Assembly (NCBI RefSeq): GCF_900112575.1
Contig: NZ_FOMH01000014.1
Span: forward strand, 92,263-156,262
Length of the DNA stretch: 64,000 nucleotides
DNA from: Flavobacterium phragmitis
GTDB lineage: Bacteria; Bacteroidota; Bacteroidia; Flavobacteriales; Flavobacteriaceae
Direction: 5' to 3'
A program made the position numbers and the translations under genes. Below the pieces are notes generated by a model. The model did not search any database, was not told the DNA's origin, and saw only the letters and a program-made list of their open reading frames with translations. Every line of letters begins with the position of its first letter. Position 1 is the stretch's first letter. This document shows, one piece after another, positions 15,433 to 24,742 of the stretch.

Positions 15433-17106
15433 ATGGAATTAAATAAGTACAGCAAGACCATCACTCAAGATCAAACACAGCCTGCGGCGCAAGCAATGTT
15501 GTACGGAATTGGTTTAACTGAAGAAGATTTGAAAAAAGCACAAGTAGGTATTGTGAGCATGGGTTACGATGGTAACACTTGCAACATGCACTTGAATGAT
15601 TTAGCAAAAGATGTTAAAAAAGGTGTTTGGGATGCAGATCTTGTCGGACTTATTTTTAATACTATTGGAGTTAGTGACGGAATTTCAAACGGAACAGAAG
15701 GAATGCGTTATTCTTTAGTTTCTCGTGATGTAATTGCAGATTCTATTGAAACAGTTGCCGGAGCACAATGGTATGATGGTATTATTGCAATTCCTGGTTG
15801 TGACAAAAATATGCCTGGTGCATTAATCGCAATGGGTAGATTAAACCGTCCATCAATGATGGTTTATGGAGGGTCAATTCACTCTGGAAAATGGAAAGGA
15901 GAATCTTTAAATATTGTTTCTGCTTTTGAAGCTTTAGGAAAAAAAGTTAAAGGTGAAATTACTCCAGAAGATTTTAAAGGTGTAATTCAAAATTCTTGCC
16001 CGGGTCCAGGAGCTTGTGGCGGAATGTATACGGCAAATACAATGTCTTCAGCAATTGAAGCATTAGGAATGAGTTTGCCTTACAGCTCATCAAACCCTGC
16101 TTTAAGTCAGGAAAAAAGAGACGAATGTGTCGCTGCTGGAGCTGCAATGAGAATTTTATTGGAAAAAGATATCAAGCCAAGAGACATTATGACCCGTAAA
16201 GCTTTCGAAAATGCTATTACAATTGTAGCAGTTTTAGGAGGTTCTACAAATGCTGTTATGCACTTAATTGCTATGGCGCATTCAGTTGGTATCACAATCA
16301 CTTTGGACGATTTTCAGGCTATTAACGACAGAACTCCTGTTCTTGCCGATATGAAACCAAGTGGTAAATATATGATGGAAGATATTCATGAAGTGGGGGG
16401 TATCCCTTCAGTAATGAAATATTTATTAAAAGTGGGACTTATCCACGGCGATTGTTTAACTGTTACAGGAAAAACAGTTGCAGAAAATTTAGCTTCGACT
16501 CCAGACTTGCAAGATGGACAAGAAGTAATTCACGAAATTCAAAAAGCACTAAAACCAACAGGAAATATTCAGGTTTTATACGGAAACCTTGCTTCTGAAG
16601 GTGCTGTAGCAAAAATCAGCGGAAAAGAAGGAGAATATTTTGAAGGACCAGCTGTTGTTTTTGAAGGTGAATTTGAAGTAATTCCAGGTCTTCAGGCCGG
16701 TAAAATCAAACCAGGTAATGTAGTCGTCATCAGGTATTGCGGACCAAAAGGTGGTCCAGGGATGCCTGAAATGCTGAAACCTACATCTGCTATTATTGGT
16801 GCCGGATTAGGAAGCAGTTGTGCTCTGATTACAGACGGTAGGTTCTCTGGAGGTTCGCATGGCTTTGTCGTAGGACACGTTACACCAGAGGCTTATGATG
16901 GCGGTGGTATTGCGCTAGTAAAAGATGGAGATATAATCGCTATCGATGCTGTGAAAAATACAATTGACCTGAAAATATCTGAAGAGGAATTTGCAGCTAG
17001 AAAAGCGGCTTGGGTACAGCCACCTTTAAAAGTGCAAAGAGGAGTTTTACTTAAATATGCAAGATCGGTTTCTAGTGCTTCAACTGGCTGTGTAACCGAT
17101 AATTAA
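15433..17106 (+). CDS. ilvD: Dihydroxy-acid dehydratase
   Basis: This 557-residue iron-sulphur dehydratase converts dihydroxyisovalerate and dihydroxymethylvalerate to the 2-oxo acids. Cluster cysteines are seen in NTCNMH (about residue 50), PGCDKNMPGA (about 120) and PGPGACGGMYTANTM (about 195). The C-terminal active-site motif GRFSGGSHGFVVGHVTPEA is present. Length and domain order are normal. It is the first structural gene after the attenuator, and ilvB follows after a repeat-containing spacer. Confidence 0.97.
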   Translation: MELNKYSKTITQDQTQPAAQAMLYGIGLTEEDLKKAQVGIVSMGYDGNTCNMHLNDLAKDVKKGVWDADLVGLIFNTIGVSDGISNGTEGMRYSLVSRDVIADSIETVAGAQWYDGIIAIPGCDKNMPGALIAMGRLNRPSMMVYGGSIHSGKWKGESLNIVSAFEALGKKVKGEITPEDFKGVIQNSCPGPGACGGMYTANTMSSAIEALGMSLPYSSSNPALSQEKRDECVAAGAAMRILLEKDIKPRDIMTRKAFENAITIVAVLGGSTNAVMHLIAMAHSVGITITLDDFQAINDRTPVLADMKPSGKYMMEDIHEVGGIPSVMKYLLKVGLIHGDCLTVTGKTVAENLASTPDLQDGQEVIHEIQKALKPTGNIQVLYGNLASEGAVAKISGKEGEYFEGPAVVFEGEFEVIPGLQAGKIKPGNVVVIRYCGPKGGPGMPEMLKPTSAIIGAGLGSSCALITDGRFSGGSHGFVVGHVTPEAYDGGGIALVKDGDIIAIDAVKNTIDLKISEEEFAARKAAWVQPPLKVQRGVLLKYARSVSSASTGCVTDN

Positions 17107-17266
17107 TTATAAAAAATCAAAAATCAATAGTAATGACAATATCAAAAATCAGTAGCAATAAAAATTAAAAATTTCAAAAATCAATTTAAAGTTTAAGATT
17201 AAAATTGATTTTTGATACTGCCATTGAATTTTGGAATTGAATTTGACATTGAAAAAACAATATACT
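17107..17266. repeat. ilvD-ilvB spacer with a fold-back of AAAATCAATTT words
   Basis: The spacer is made of repeated ATCAAAAATCAAT-like words. One perfect stem, TCAAAAATCAATTT near 17174-17187, pairs with AAAATTGATTTTTGA near 17200-17214. It lacks a T-tract. It looks like a dispersed repeat within the operon, although some effect on ilvB expression is possible. Confidence 0.55.
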
Positions 17267-18955
17267 ATGAAAATATCAGGGGCAGAAGCCGTTATAAGAT
17301 GTTTGTTAGAAGAAGGTGTAGACTTAATTTATGGTTACCCAGGTGGTGCTATTATGCCGGTTTACGATGAATTATATAAATTTCAGGATCAATTACACCA
17401 TGTTTTGGTTCGTCACGAACAAGGTGCAACACATGCGGCTCAAGGCTATGCAAGAGCTACAGGAAAAGTAGGAGTGGCTATTGCTACTTCAGGACCAGGA
17501 GCAACTAATTTGGTTACAGGTATTGCAGATGCACAGATAGACTCAACTCCAATGGTTTGTATTACAGGACAAGTTGGAAGACATTTGTTAGGTTCTGATG
17601 CTTTTCAGGAAACGGATATTATCGGAATTTCAACACCAGTTACAAAATGGAATTTTCAGGTAACTGAGGCATCTCAGATTCCAGAAATTATGGCAAAAGC
17701 CTTTTATATTGCTCGTTCTGGCCGTCCAGGTCCAGTATTGGTAGATATTACAAAAAATGCTCAGTTTGATGAGTTTGAATTTAGTTATGAAAAATGTACT
17801 GGAATCAGAAGTTATACTCCAGTTCCAAAATTAAACTTAGAGAAAGTTGCAGAAGCTGCAGCTTTGATCAATAGTGCCAAAAAACCGCTTATTGTTTTTG
17901 GACAGGGAATTATCTTGGGTCAGGCAGAGGATGAGTTTAAAGCTGTAGTAGAGAAATCAGGAATTCCTGCTGCATGGACCATTTTAGGTTTATCCGCTTT
18001 ACCAACAGATCATCCATTAAATGTTGGTATGCTTGGAATGCATGGAAATTATGCTCCAAACTTATTGACTAATGAGTGTGATGTTTTAATTGCTTTCGGA
18101 ATGCGTTTTGACGACCGTGTTACGGGGAATCTAAATACTTACGCAAAACAGGCAAAAGTAGTTCACTTTGAAATTGATCCAGCGGAAATCGATAAAAATG
18201 TTAAAACAGAAATCGCAGTTTTAGGTGATGTAAAAGAATCTTTAGCGGCTTTATTACCATTGCTTGATGCTAAATCTCATGATTTATGGCACAATGAATT
18301 TAAAGCATTAAAAGAGGTTGAATTTAATTCTGTTATTAAAGAAGAATTAAACCCAACAAATGGCAAAGGAATTTCAATGGGAGAAACTGTCGAAATGATT
18401 AACAAACACTCAAAAGGTGATGCAATTATTGTTACTGATGTTGGTCAGCACCAAATGTTTGCTTGTCGTTATGCCAAATTCAATTCAACAAAAAGCAATA
18501 TTACTTCTGGTGGATTAGGAACAATGGGATTTGCTTTACCAGCTGCGATTGGAGCAAAGATGGGAAAACCAGAACGCGAAGTAGTAGCGATTATTGGTGA
18601 TGGAGGCTTCCAAATGACAATTCAGGAATTGGGTACGATTTTCCAGACTCAGGTTCCGGTTAAGATTGTTATTTTAAATAATGAATTTTTAGGTATGGTA
18701 CGTCAATGGCAAGAATTGTTCTTTGATAATCGATATGCATCAACAAAAATGATCAATCCAAATTTTGTTGCAATTGCAGAAGGATACCATATTAAATCTA
18801 AAAAAGTAACACAACGTGAAGATTTAGATGAAGCAGTTGCAGAAATGCTGGCTTCAAAAGATTCTTACTTCTTAGAAGTCATGGTAGAAAAGGAAAACAA
18901 TGTTTTCCCAATGATTCCAACAGGAGCATGTGTTTCAGAAATTAGATTAAGCTAA
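17267..18955 (+). CDS. ilvB: Acetolactate synthase, large (catalytic) subunit
   Basis: This ThDP enzyme condenses pyruvate with itself or with 2-oxobutyrate. I choose ATG 17267 (562 residues, MKISGAEAVIRCLLEEGVD). A TTG at 17231 would add repeat-derived residues. The catalytic Glu is in VRHEQGATHAAQGYARATG, and FAD/substrate loops such as ATSGPGATNLVTGIADA follow. The ThDP/magnesium motif is GDGGFQMTIQELGTI with NNEFLGMVRQWQ. It is followed by the regulatory subunit gene ilvN. Confidence 0.97.
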   Translation: MKISGAEAVIRCLLEEGVDLIYGYPGGAIMPVYDELYKFQDQLHHVLVRHEQGATHAAQGYARATGKVGVAIATSGPGATNLVTGIADAQIDSTPMVCITGQVGRHLLGSDAFQETDIIGISTPVTKWNFQVTEASQIPEIMAKAFYIARSGRPGPVLVDITKNAQFDEFEFSYEKCTGIRSYTPVPKLNLEKVAEAAALINSAKKPLIVFGQGIILGQAEDEFKAVVEKSGIPAAWTILGLSALPTDHPLNVGMLGMHGNYAPNLLTNECDVLIAFGMRFDDRVTGNLNTYAKQAKVVHFEIDPAEIDKNVKTEIAVLGDVKESLAALLPLLDAKSHDLWHNEFKALKEVEFNSVIKEELNPTNGKGISMGETVEMINKHSKGDAIIVTDVGQHQMFACRYAKFNSTKSNITSGGLGTMGFALPAAIGAKMGKPEREVVAIIGDGGFQMTIQELGTIFQTQVPVKIVILNNEFLGMVRQWQELFFDNRYASTKMINPNFVAIAEGYHIKSKKVTQREDLDEAVAEMLASKDSYFLEVMVEKENNVFPMIPTGACVSEIRLS

Positions 18956-18971
18956 AGAAAAAAAGTTTCAC

Positions 18972-19023
18972 GTTTCAAGTTTTAAGTTCCAAGTTCGACA
19001 ACTTGAAACATGGAACTTGAAAC
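18972..19023. repeat. Palindrome in the ilvB-ilvN spacer
   Basis: GTTTCAAGTT...AAGTTCCAAGTT on the left pairs with AACTTGAAACATGGAACTTGAAAC on the right. A related GTTTCAAGTT / AACTTGAAA pair flanks the spacer at 32561-32698. It produces a false ATG at 19010 in frame with ilvN. Confidence 0.6.
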
Positions 19024-19042
19024 TAAAAAAACTAAAATACAA

Positions 19043-19564
19043 ATGGAAGATAAAACATTTACCATATCGGTATACTCAGAAAATAACGTGGGGTTGTTGA
19101 ACAGAATATCAGGAATATTCTTAAAACGTCACATTAATATATTAAGTCTAAATGTTTCTGAATCAGAAATTGAGAATGTTTCAAGATTTATCATTGTAGT
19201 GAATACTACTGAAAAATGGGTTCAGAATATTGTGGGACAGATTGAAAAACAAATTGAAGTAATAAAAGCATTTTATCATACAGATGAAGAGACGATTTTC
19301 TTAGAAAATGCCTTATTTAAAATCGCTTCAAGTTTGTTGTTTGACGAGAAACAAATTCAGAATATCATCAAAGAGAGTCAGGCTACAATTGTAACTGTTT
19401 CTCGTGATTTCTTCGTGATTTCGAAATCAGGAAGACGTTCTGAAATTGAAGAACTATATGCAAAATTCAAACCATACGGAATTATGCAGTTTGTACGTTC
19501 GGGAAGAATTTCGGTTTCTAAACAAAAAATGGAAATTTCAAGTTTGTTAGAATCGTTCAAATAA
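19043..19564 (+). CDS. ilvN: Acetolactate synthase, small (regulatory) subunit
   Basis: I place the start at ATG 19043 (173 residues, MEDKTFTISVYSENN), because the codons from 19010 derive from the palindrome just upstream. An ACT domain occupies about residues 5-75 (NVGLLNRISGIFLKRHINIL), the site where valine binds in this family. A C-terminal IlvN domain follows (VTVSRDFFVISKSGRRSEIEEL). The protein partners with IlvB. It sits 78 bp before ilvC (from its stop to the next start is about 63 bp). Confidence 0.94.
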   Translation: MEDKTFTISVYSENNVGLLNRISGIFLKRHINILSLNVSESEIENVSRFIIVVNTTEKWVQNIVGQIEKQIEVIKAFYHTDEETIFLENALFKIASSLLFDEKQIQNIIKESQATIVTVSRDFFVISKSGRRSEIEELYAKFKPYGIMQFVRSGRISVSKQKMEISSLLESFK

Positions 19565-19627
19565 AATTACTATTAGCTATAAATTAATCAATTATAAAAT
19601 TTCATTACATTAAATATTAAAACAAAA

Positions 19628-21097
19628 ATGGCAAATTATTTCAATACATTACCACTTAGATTACAATTAGAACAATTAGGGGTTTGCGAATTTATGGAGC
19701 AATCAGAATTTACAGACGGAATTGCAGCATTAGCTGGAAAAAAAGTTGTAATTGTGGGTTGTGGAGCACAAGGTTTGAATCAAGGATTAAATATGAGAGA
19801 TTCTGGTTTAGATATTTCTTATGCATTACGTGCAGATGCAATAGCTGAAAAAAGAGCTTCTTATAAAAATGCGACTGAAAATGGTTTCAATGTGGGAACT
19901 TATGAAGAATTGATTCCAACCGCAGACTTAGTTTGTAATCTTACACCAGACAAACAACATACAGCTGTGGTAACTGCTATTATGCCATTAATGAAAAAAG
20001 ATTCAACTTTATCTTATTCTCACGGTTTCAACATTGTAGAAGAAGGAATGCAAATTCGTAAAGACATCACTGTAATTATGTGTGCTCCTAAATGTCCAGG
20101 TTCTGAGGTACGTGAAGAGTACAAAAGAGGATTTGGAGTTCCAACTCTTATCGCTGTTCACCCAGAAAACGATCCAAACGGAGTAGGTTTAGATCAAGCA
20201 AAAGCTTATGCTGTAGCAACTGGGGGGCACAGAGCGGGAGTTCTAAGATCATCTTTCGTAGCTGAAGTAAAATCAGATTTAATGGGTGAGCAAACTATTC
20301 TTTGTGGTTTATTGCAAACAGGATCTATTTTATGTTTCGATAAAATGGTTGAAAAAGGAATTGATGCAGCTTATGCTTCAAAATTAATTCAGTACGGATG
20401 GGAGACTATCACTGAAGCTTTGAAACATGGAGGTATCACAAATATGATGGATCGTTTGAACAATCCTTCAAAAATTGAAGCTTACGAATTAGCTGAAGAA
20501 TTAAAAGATATCATGCGTCCATTATTCCAAAAACACCAAGACGATATCATTTCTGGAGAATTCTCAAGAACAATGATGATTGATTGGGCTAATGACGACG
20601 TTAACTTATTGAAATGGAGAGCTGCGACAGGAGAAACTAACTTCGAAAAAACAGCTCCACAAGAAGCTCCAATTTCTGAGCAAGAATATTTTGACAATGG
20701 AGTTTTAATGATTGCAATGGTAAAAGCTGGTGTTGAATTGGCTTTTGAAACTATGACAGAAGCTGGTATCATCGAAGAATCTGCTTACTATGAGTCATTA
20801 CACGAATTACCATTAATTGCAAATACAATTGCAAGAAAGAAATTATTTGAAATGAACCGCGTAATTTCTGATACTGCAGAATACGGATGTTATTTATTTG
20901 ATCATGCTTGCAAGCCATTATTGACTGAATTCATGAAAAAAGTAGATACTAATATCATCGGAAAACCGTTTTCAACTTCAAATGCTGTTGATAATGCAGT
21001 GTTAATTGCTGTAAATAGAGAAATCCGCCAGCATCCTATTGAAGAAGTAGGAGCTTGGTTAAGAGAATCTATGACAGCAATGAAGAAAATTGGATAA
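19628..21097 (+). CDS. ilvC: Ketol-acid reductoisomerase, long (class II) type
   Basis: At 489 residues it is the long form like E. coli IlvC (491), with a duplicated C-terminal knotted domain, rather than the roughly 330-residue short form. The NADPH-binding loop is VVIVGCGAQGLNQGLNMRDS at about residues 36-55, with Arg residues after it (ALRADAIAEKRASY) that favour NADPH. HGFNIVEEGMQIRKD and GPGSEVREEYKRGFG-type motifs follow. It converts acetolactate or acetohydroxybutyrate to the dihydroxy acids. It is the last gene of the ilv block. Confidence 0.97.
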   Translation: MANYFNTLPLRLQLEQLGVCEFMEQSEFTDGIAALAGKKVVIVGCGAQGLNQGLNMRDSGLDISYALRADAIAEKRASYKNATENGFNVGTYEELIPTADLVCNLTPDKQHTAVVTAIMPLMKKDSTLSYSHGFNIVEEGMQIRKDITVIMCAPKCPGSEVREEYKRGFGVPTLIAVHPENDPNGVGLDQAKAYAVATGGHRAGVLRSSFVAEVKSDLMGEQTILCGLLQTGSILCFDKMVEKGIDAAYASKLIQYGWETITEALKHGGITNMMDRLNNPSKIEAYELAEELKDIMRPLFQKHQDDIISGEFSRTMMIDWANDDVNLLKWRAATGETNFEKTAPQEAPISEQEYFDNGVLMIAMVKAGVELAFETMTEAGIIEESAYYESLHELPLIANTIARKKLFEMNRVISDTAEYGCYLFDHACKPLLTEFMKKVDTNIIGKPFSTSNAVDNAVLIAVNREIRQHPIEEVGAWLRESMTAMKKIG

Positions 21098-21592
21098 TTA
21101 AAAAATTGGGAATTCCCGCAGAATTGGATTTTGCGGGATTTGCACTGTATCAATGATTTGTAATATTTTGAATTAGTAAGCACTTATTAAAGAGAATAGA
21201 TATAGATGCATATTGCATTCACTTAACTGCCGTGAGAGTGAGTTAAGTGATGCTAGTCCCTTATATTGGGGTATATTTGAAAAAATGTACTTGTTGAAAT
21301 TTCTGTTTTAATTAATAATGATGCTGCTATTTTCAAAGTAGAGAAAAGTATTGTAAAGCAGTTTACAAGATTAATTGTTATTGAAATTTGTTAAATTAAA
21401 AAAGGCGTAATATCTATTTATTATGCCTTTTTTGCCTTTCTGTTTTGGTTTAAAAAGTAAAATTTTAATTCAAATGCAAATAATTGTCATATTTTATTAA
21501 AAAAATGTTTTTTTTTGGTAAAATTTATGAATTAAATTGTTTTAAGAATACATTCAGATTTAATACATTTATAAAAAAATTCAACAACAAAG
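21098..21592. other. ilvC-acs spacer (495 bp) with three hairpins and no gene
   Basis: I find no convincing ORF. TCCCGCA (21114-21120) pairs with TGCGGGA (21132-21138) just after ilvC. A second stem, CACTTAACT (21220-21228) / AGTTAAGTG (21241-21249), lies in a more GC-balanced patch. At 21398-21433 an AT-rich stem with A-run and T-run ends (AAAAAAGGCGTAATA / TATTATGCCTTTTTT) is a good bidirectional terminator. The acs promoter should lie in the last 130 bp, but I see no perfect TAnnTTTG there. Confidence 0.6.
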
Positions 21593-23503
21593 ATGAGCTA
21601 TTACAAAATTGAAAATTTAGAACAATATTTCAAACATTACAATAAGTCCATAAGAGAGCCAAGAAAATTTTGGGGAAAAATAGCCGAAGAAAACTTCACA
21701 TGGTACCAACAATGGGAAAAAGTAGTTGATTTTAATATGGCTGAAGCTGAAGTAAAATGGTTTACAGAAGCTAAAGTTAACATTACCAAAAACTGTATCG
21801 ACAGACATTTAAGCAAAAGAGGAGAAAAAACGGCTATCATTTTTGAACCAAATGATCCTTCTGAAGAAGCTTTACATATAACGTACAACGAATTATACGA
21901 AAGAGTATCAAAAATGGCAAACGTTCTTCGCGAGCAAGGTGTTCGTAAAGGAGACAGAGTTTGTATTTACTTACCAATGATTCCTGAGTTAGCTGTTGCT
22001 GTGTTGGCTTGTGCAAGAATTGGAGCTATACATTCAGTTGTTTTTGCTGGATTTTCTGCTTCTGCAGTTTCTGCCAGAATTATTGACTGCGAATGTAAAA
22101 TGGTAATCACTTCAGATGGTGGCTATAGAGGAAACAAAACAATTGATTTAAAAGGAATTGTTGATGAAGCTTTAGAAACGTGTCCATCTGTAACAAAAGT
22201 TTTAGTGGCTAAAAGAACTAATACTGATGTAAAAATGAAAGAAGGCCGTGATATTTGGTTACAGCCATTATTAGATGCAGCTCTTGATAACAGTGTTGCT
22301 GAAATTATGGATGCCGAAGATCCATTGTTCATCTTGTATACTTCAGGATCTACAGGGAAACCAAAAGGAATGGTGCATACTACAGCTGGTTACATGGTGT
22401 ACACAGCTTATACTTTTAAAAATGTTTTCAGTTACGAAGAAAATGATATTTTCTGGTGTACAGCAGATATCGGATGGATTACAGGACATTCTTATATTCT
22501 TTATGGCCCGTTATTAAATGGTGCGACTACTGTAATTTTTGAAGGAGTTCCATCTTATCCAGATTTCAGCCGTTTCTGGGATATTATTGAAAAACATAAA
22601 ATCACACAATTTTATACAGCACCGACAGCAATACGTTCTTTAGCAAAAGAAAGTTTAGATTATATTCAAAAGTATCCTCTAAAATCGCTTAAAGTTATTG
22701 GATCTGTTGGAGAGCCAATCAACGAAGAAGCTTGGCACTGGTTTAATGACCACGTTGGAGATAAAAGATGTCCAGTTGTAGATACTTGGTGGCAGACAGA
22801 AACAGGTGGAATTATGATTTCTCCTATTGCTTTTGTTACCCCTACAAAACCTACTTACGCTACATTGCCATTACCTGGAATTCAACCTGTTTTAATGGAT
22901 GAAAAACGTAATGAAATTGAAGGTAATCAAGTGGTTGGAAGTTTATGTATTAAATTTCCTTGGCCTGGAATTGCTAGAACAATTTGGGGTAATCATGACC
23001 GTTACAAAGAAACTTATTTCTCTGCTTTCCCTGGAAAATACTTTACTGGTGACGGAGCTTTAAGAGATGAAGTTGGTTACTATAGAATTACAGGTAGAGT
23101 AGATGATGTTGTAATTGTTTCTGGACACAACCTAGGAACTGCTCCAATAGAAGATGCAATCAACGAACATCCAGCTGTGGCTGAATCTGCAATTGTTGGA
23201 TTCCCTCATGATATCAAAGGAAATGCACTTTATGGATATGTTATTTTGAAAGAAACAGGAGAAGTTAGAAATAAAGAAAATCTGTCTAAAGAGATTAACC
23301 AATATATTGCAGATCACATTGGACCAATTGCAAAACTGGATAAAATTCAGTTTGTTTCTGGTCTGCCAAAAACACGCTCTGGAAAAATTATGCGTAGAAT
23401 TTTACGTAAAATTGCTGAAGGAGATTTTTCTAACTTTGGAGATACTTCAACTTTATTGAATCCAGAAGTTGTGGAACAAATTATGAAAGAAAGAATTTCT
23501 TGA
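21593..23503 (+). CDS. acs: Acetyl-CoA synthetase (AMP-forming)
   Basis: The 636-residue adenylate-forming enzyme makes acetyl-CoA from acetate, ATP and CoA. The P-loop is YTSGSTGKPKGMVHT (about residue 245), followed by WCTADIGWITGHSYI, which lines the acetate pocket. The adenylate motif WWQTETGG (about 400) and hinge TGDGALRDEVGYYRITGRVD are present. The C-terminal KTRSGKIMRRILRK carries the lysine that is acetylated in this family. Length matches E. coli Acs (652). The convergent genes at 24143-26656 are of the type often found beside acetate-activation genes. Confidence 0.97.
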   Translation: MSYYKIENLEQYFKHYNKSIREPRKFWGKIAEENFTWYQQWEKVVDFNMAEAEVKWFTEAKVNITKNCIDRHLSKRGEKTAIIFEPNDPSEEALHITYNELYERVSKMANVLREQGVRKGDRVCIYLPMIPELAVAVLACARIGAIHSVVFAGFSASAVSARIIDCECKMVITSDGGYRGNKTIDLKGIVDEALETCPSVTKVLVAKRTNTDVKMKEGRDIWLQPLLDAALDNSVAEIMDAEDPLFILYTSGSTGKPKGMVHTTAGYMVYTAYTFKNVFSYEENDIFWCTADIGWITGHSYILYGPLLNGATTVIFEGVPSYPDFSRFWDIIEKHKITQFYTAPTAIRSLAKESLDYIQKYPLKSLKVIGSVGEPINEEAWHWFNDHVGDKRCPVVDTWWQTETGGIMISPIAFVTPTKPTYATLPLPGIQPVLMDEKRNEIEGNQVVGSLCIKFPWPGIARTIWGNHDRYKETYFSAFPGKYFTGDGALRDEVGYYRITGRVDDVVIVSGHNLGTAPIEDAINEHPAVAESAIVGFPHDIKGNALYGYVILKETGEVRNKENLSKEINQYIADHIGPIAKLDKIQFVSGLPKTRSGKIMRRILRKIAEGDFSNFGDTSTLLNPEVVEQIMKERIS

Positions 23504-23518
23504 TAAAATATAATACTG

Positions 23519-23553
23519 AAAAAGCCTCTTAAGTAAGATTAAGAGGCTTTTTT
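23519..23553 (+). terminator. Intrinsic terminator of acs
   Basis: AAAAAGCCTCTTA pairs with TAAGAGGCTTTTTT, with a short loop and a T-rich tail, starting 16 bp after the acs stop. A-runs on the other side make it usable for the convergent gene at 23585 too. Confidence 0.85.
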
Positions 23554-23584
23554 ATTTTTAATGCTTTTCTTTTAATGCTTATGG

Positions 23585-23977
23585 CTACTGTACAGTTTTT
23601 AAGTTGACATCGTTAACAAAAATAAGAGGTTGCATATTGCTTAAGTTAAGGAGTGATAAAATACCATTCTTATTTTCGTTTATTCCATTTATTTTAAAAC
23701 AGTATTCATCGCCATCTTTGTCTCTTAAAGTTATAAATTCCCCATTATCATCTGAATAATTTTGACAGCTGTGTGAAATACTGTATTTATACATAACTTT
23801 CATTATGTCATTGTTGTAATTATAAGCTTTTCCATCTTGAGTGAAAGTCCATTTAATACTGCGGTTTGTATTAGAATACCAGTTTCCCAAAATGCGTTTC
23901 GATGATGGATCTTGATTTTGCGCAAAAATTGTTGAAGCAAAAAGCAATAATGATAGTATAAATAACAACTTTTTCAT
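23585..23977 (-). CDS. Small secreted lipocalin-like protein
   Basis: The 130-residue product has a clear signal peptide (MKKLLFILSLLLFASTIFAQ). After it comes ILGNWYSNTNRSIKWTFTQDG, the G-x-W entry and first strands typical of small lipocalin-like domains in Bacteroidota. Two cysteines (SHSCQNY and EYCFKI) could form a disulphide. The ligand is unknown. It is a single gene, convergent with acs and downstream of the exonuclease-like gene, but separated from it by a terminator. Confidence 0.65.
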   Translation of the reverse strand: MKKLLFILSLLLFASTIFAQNQDPSSKRILGNWYSNTNRSIKWTFTQDGKAYNYNNDIMKVMYKYSISHSCQNYSDDNGEFITLRDKDGDEYCFKINGINENKNGILSLLNLSNMQPLIFVNDVNLKTVQ

Positions 23978-24077
23978 GAATTTATAATTTAAAATAGGAT
24001 TACAAATCTATGCAGAATAGAAAAAAAATGATTCTTTTGAAGCTATAAAAGTGATAGAATATGTTTTTTGTTCAATT

Positions 24078-24110
24078 AAAAAGCCTCTTAAATAATTAAG
24101 AGGCTTTTCT
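24078..24110. terminator. Intrinsic terminator below the exonuclease-like gene
   Basis: AAAAAGCCTCTTA / TAAGAGGCTTTTCT forms a stem almost identical to the acs terminator at 23519. It lies just past the stop of the - strand gene ending at 24143. Confidence 0.75.
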
Positions 24111-24142
24111 TGTTTACTATGATGATTGGAATTTCAAAGATT

Positions 24143-24739
24143 TTACTTAATTCCTAATCTAGATTTTAGTTTTAAAAATAAAAGCCCAATTCTGTAAGCA
24201 TCTTCAGAGGAAGAATTTCGGTCACTTTTTGGGATTTTGTAAATTTCGCATAAATCGTCTAAAGAGAACTGTTTGTCATTAATGTCTGTTAGTTTTCTGT
24301 ACATTACATCAACATCTAAAGCTTCATTTTTCAAACGACCACAATCTAAACGCTCTAGAGCAGCATTCAACATTTCGACATCAAAATTAATATGATGCCC
24401 AACCAGAATTGAATTTCCTATAAAATTCACGAAAGCTTCCAGTGCATCAGGCTCTGGCATTTTCATCATTTTGCTTTCAATGATAAATTCATTAGAAAGT
24501 CCGTTGTCTTGAAGATATTTATATTGCAATAAAACAGTTTCGAAACTTTCTTTTATAACAATACTATCATCAATAACAGCAAATGCACCAAGAGACAATA
24601 TAACATCTTTGTCCGGATTCAAACCAGAAGTTTCTGTTGATAAAACAACAAATCTGTTTGGTCTGCTTTCGAATTTTGTTAAATAATCCTTCCAGAATTC
24701 TGGATAATCTTTATTGATATTTTTAAGCCAGTCTAGCAT
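24143..24739 (-). CDS. DEDD-type 3'-5' exonuclease-like protein with altered catalytic motifs
   Basis: The 198-residue protein has the DnaQ-like fold layout: motif I at 31-40 (VVLSTETSGL), motif II at 114-120 (GHHINFD) and motif III at about 175-184 (NSSSEDAYRI). In active DEDDh enzymes motif I is D-x-E and motif III is H-x4-D. Here residue 34 is Ser instead of Asp and residue 175 is Asn instead of His, while Glu36, Asp120 and Asp180 remain. Activity may be lost or changed. It starts 3 bp after the cNMP/CBS/DUF294 gene stop, so they form an operon, a pair widely seen near acetate metabolism genes. Confidence 0.8.
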   Translation of the reverse strand: MLDWLKNINKDYPEFWKDYLTKFESRPNRFVVLSTETSGLNPDKDVILSLGAFAVIDDSIVIKESFETVLLQYKYLQDNGLSNEFIIESKMMKMPEPDALEAFVNFIGNSILVGHHINFDVEMLNAALERLDCGRLKNEALDVDVMYRKLTDINDKQFSLDDLCEIYKIPKSDRNSSSEDAYRIGLLFLKLKSRLGIK

Positions 24740-24742
24740 ATT

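Noticed and set aside
17231..17266. Longer IlvB start at TTG 17231
   Set aside because: The codons derive from spacer repeats, and MKISGAE at 17267 is the family-like start.
23519..24110. Repeat element formed by the two near-identical AAAAAGCCTCTTA hairpins
   Set aside because: Each lies just after a stop codon with a T-tract and is explained as an ordinary terminator.
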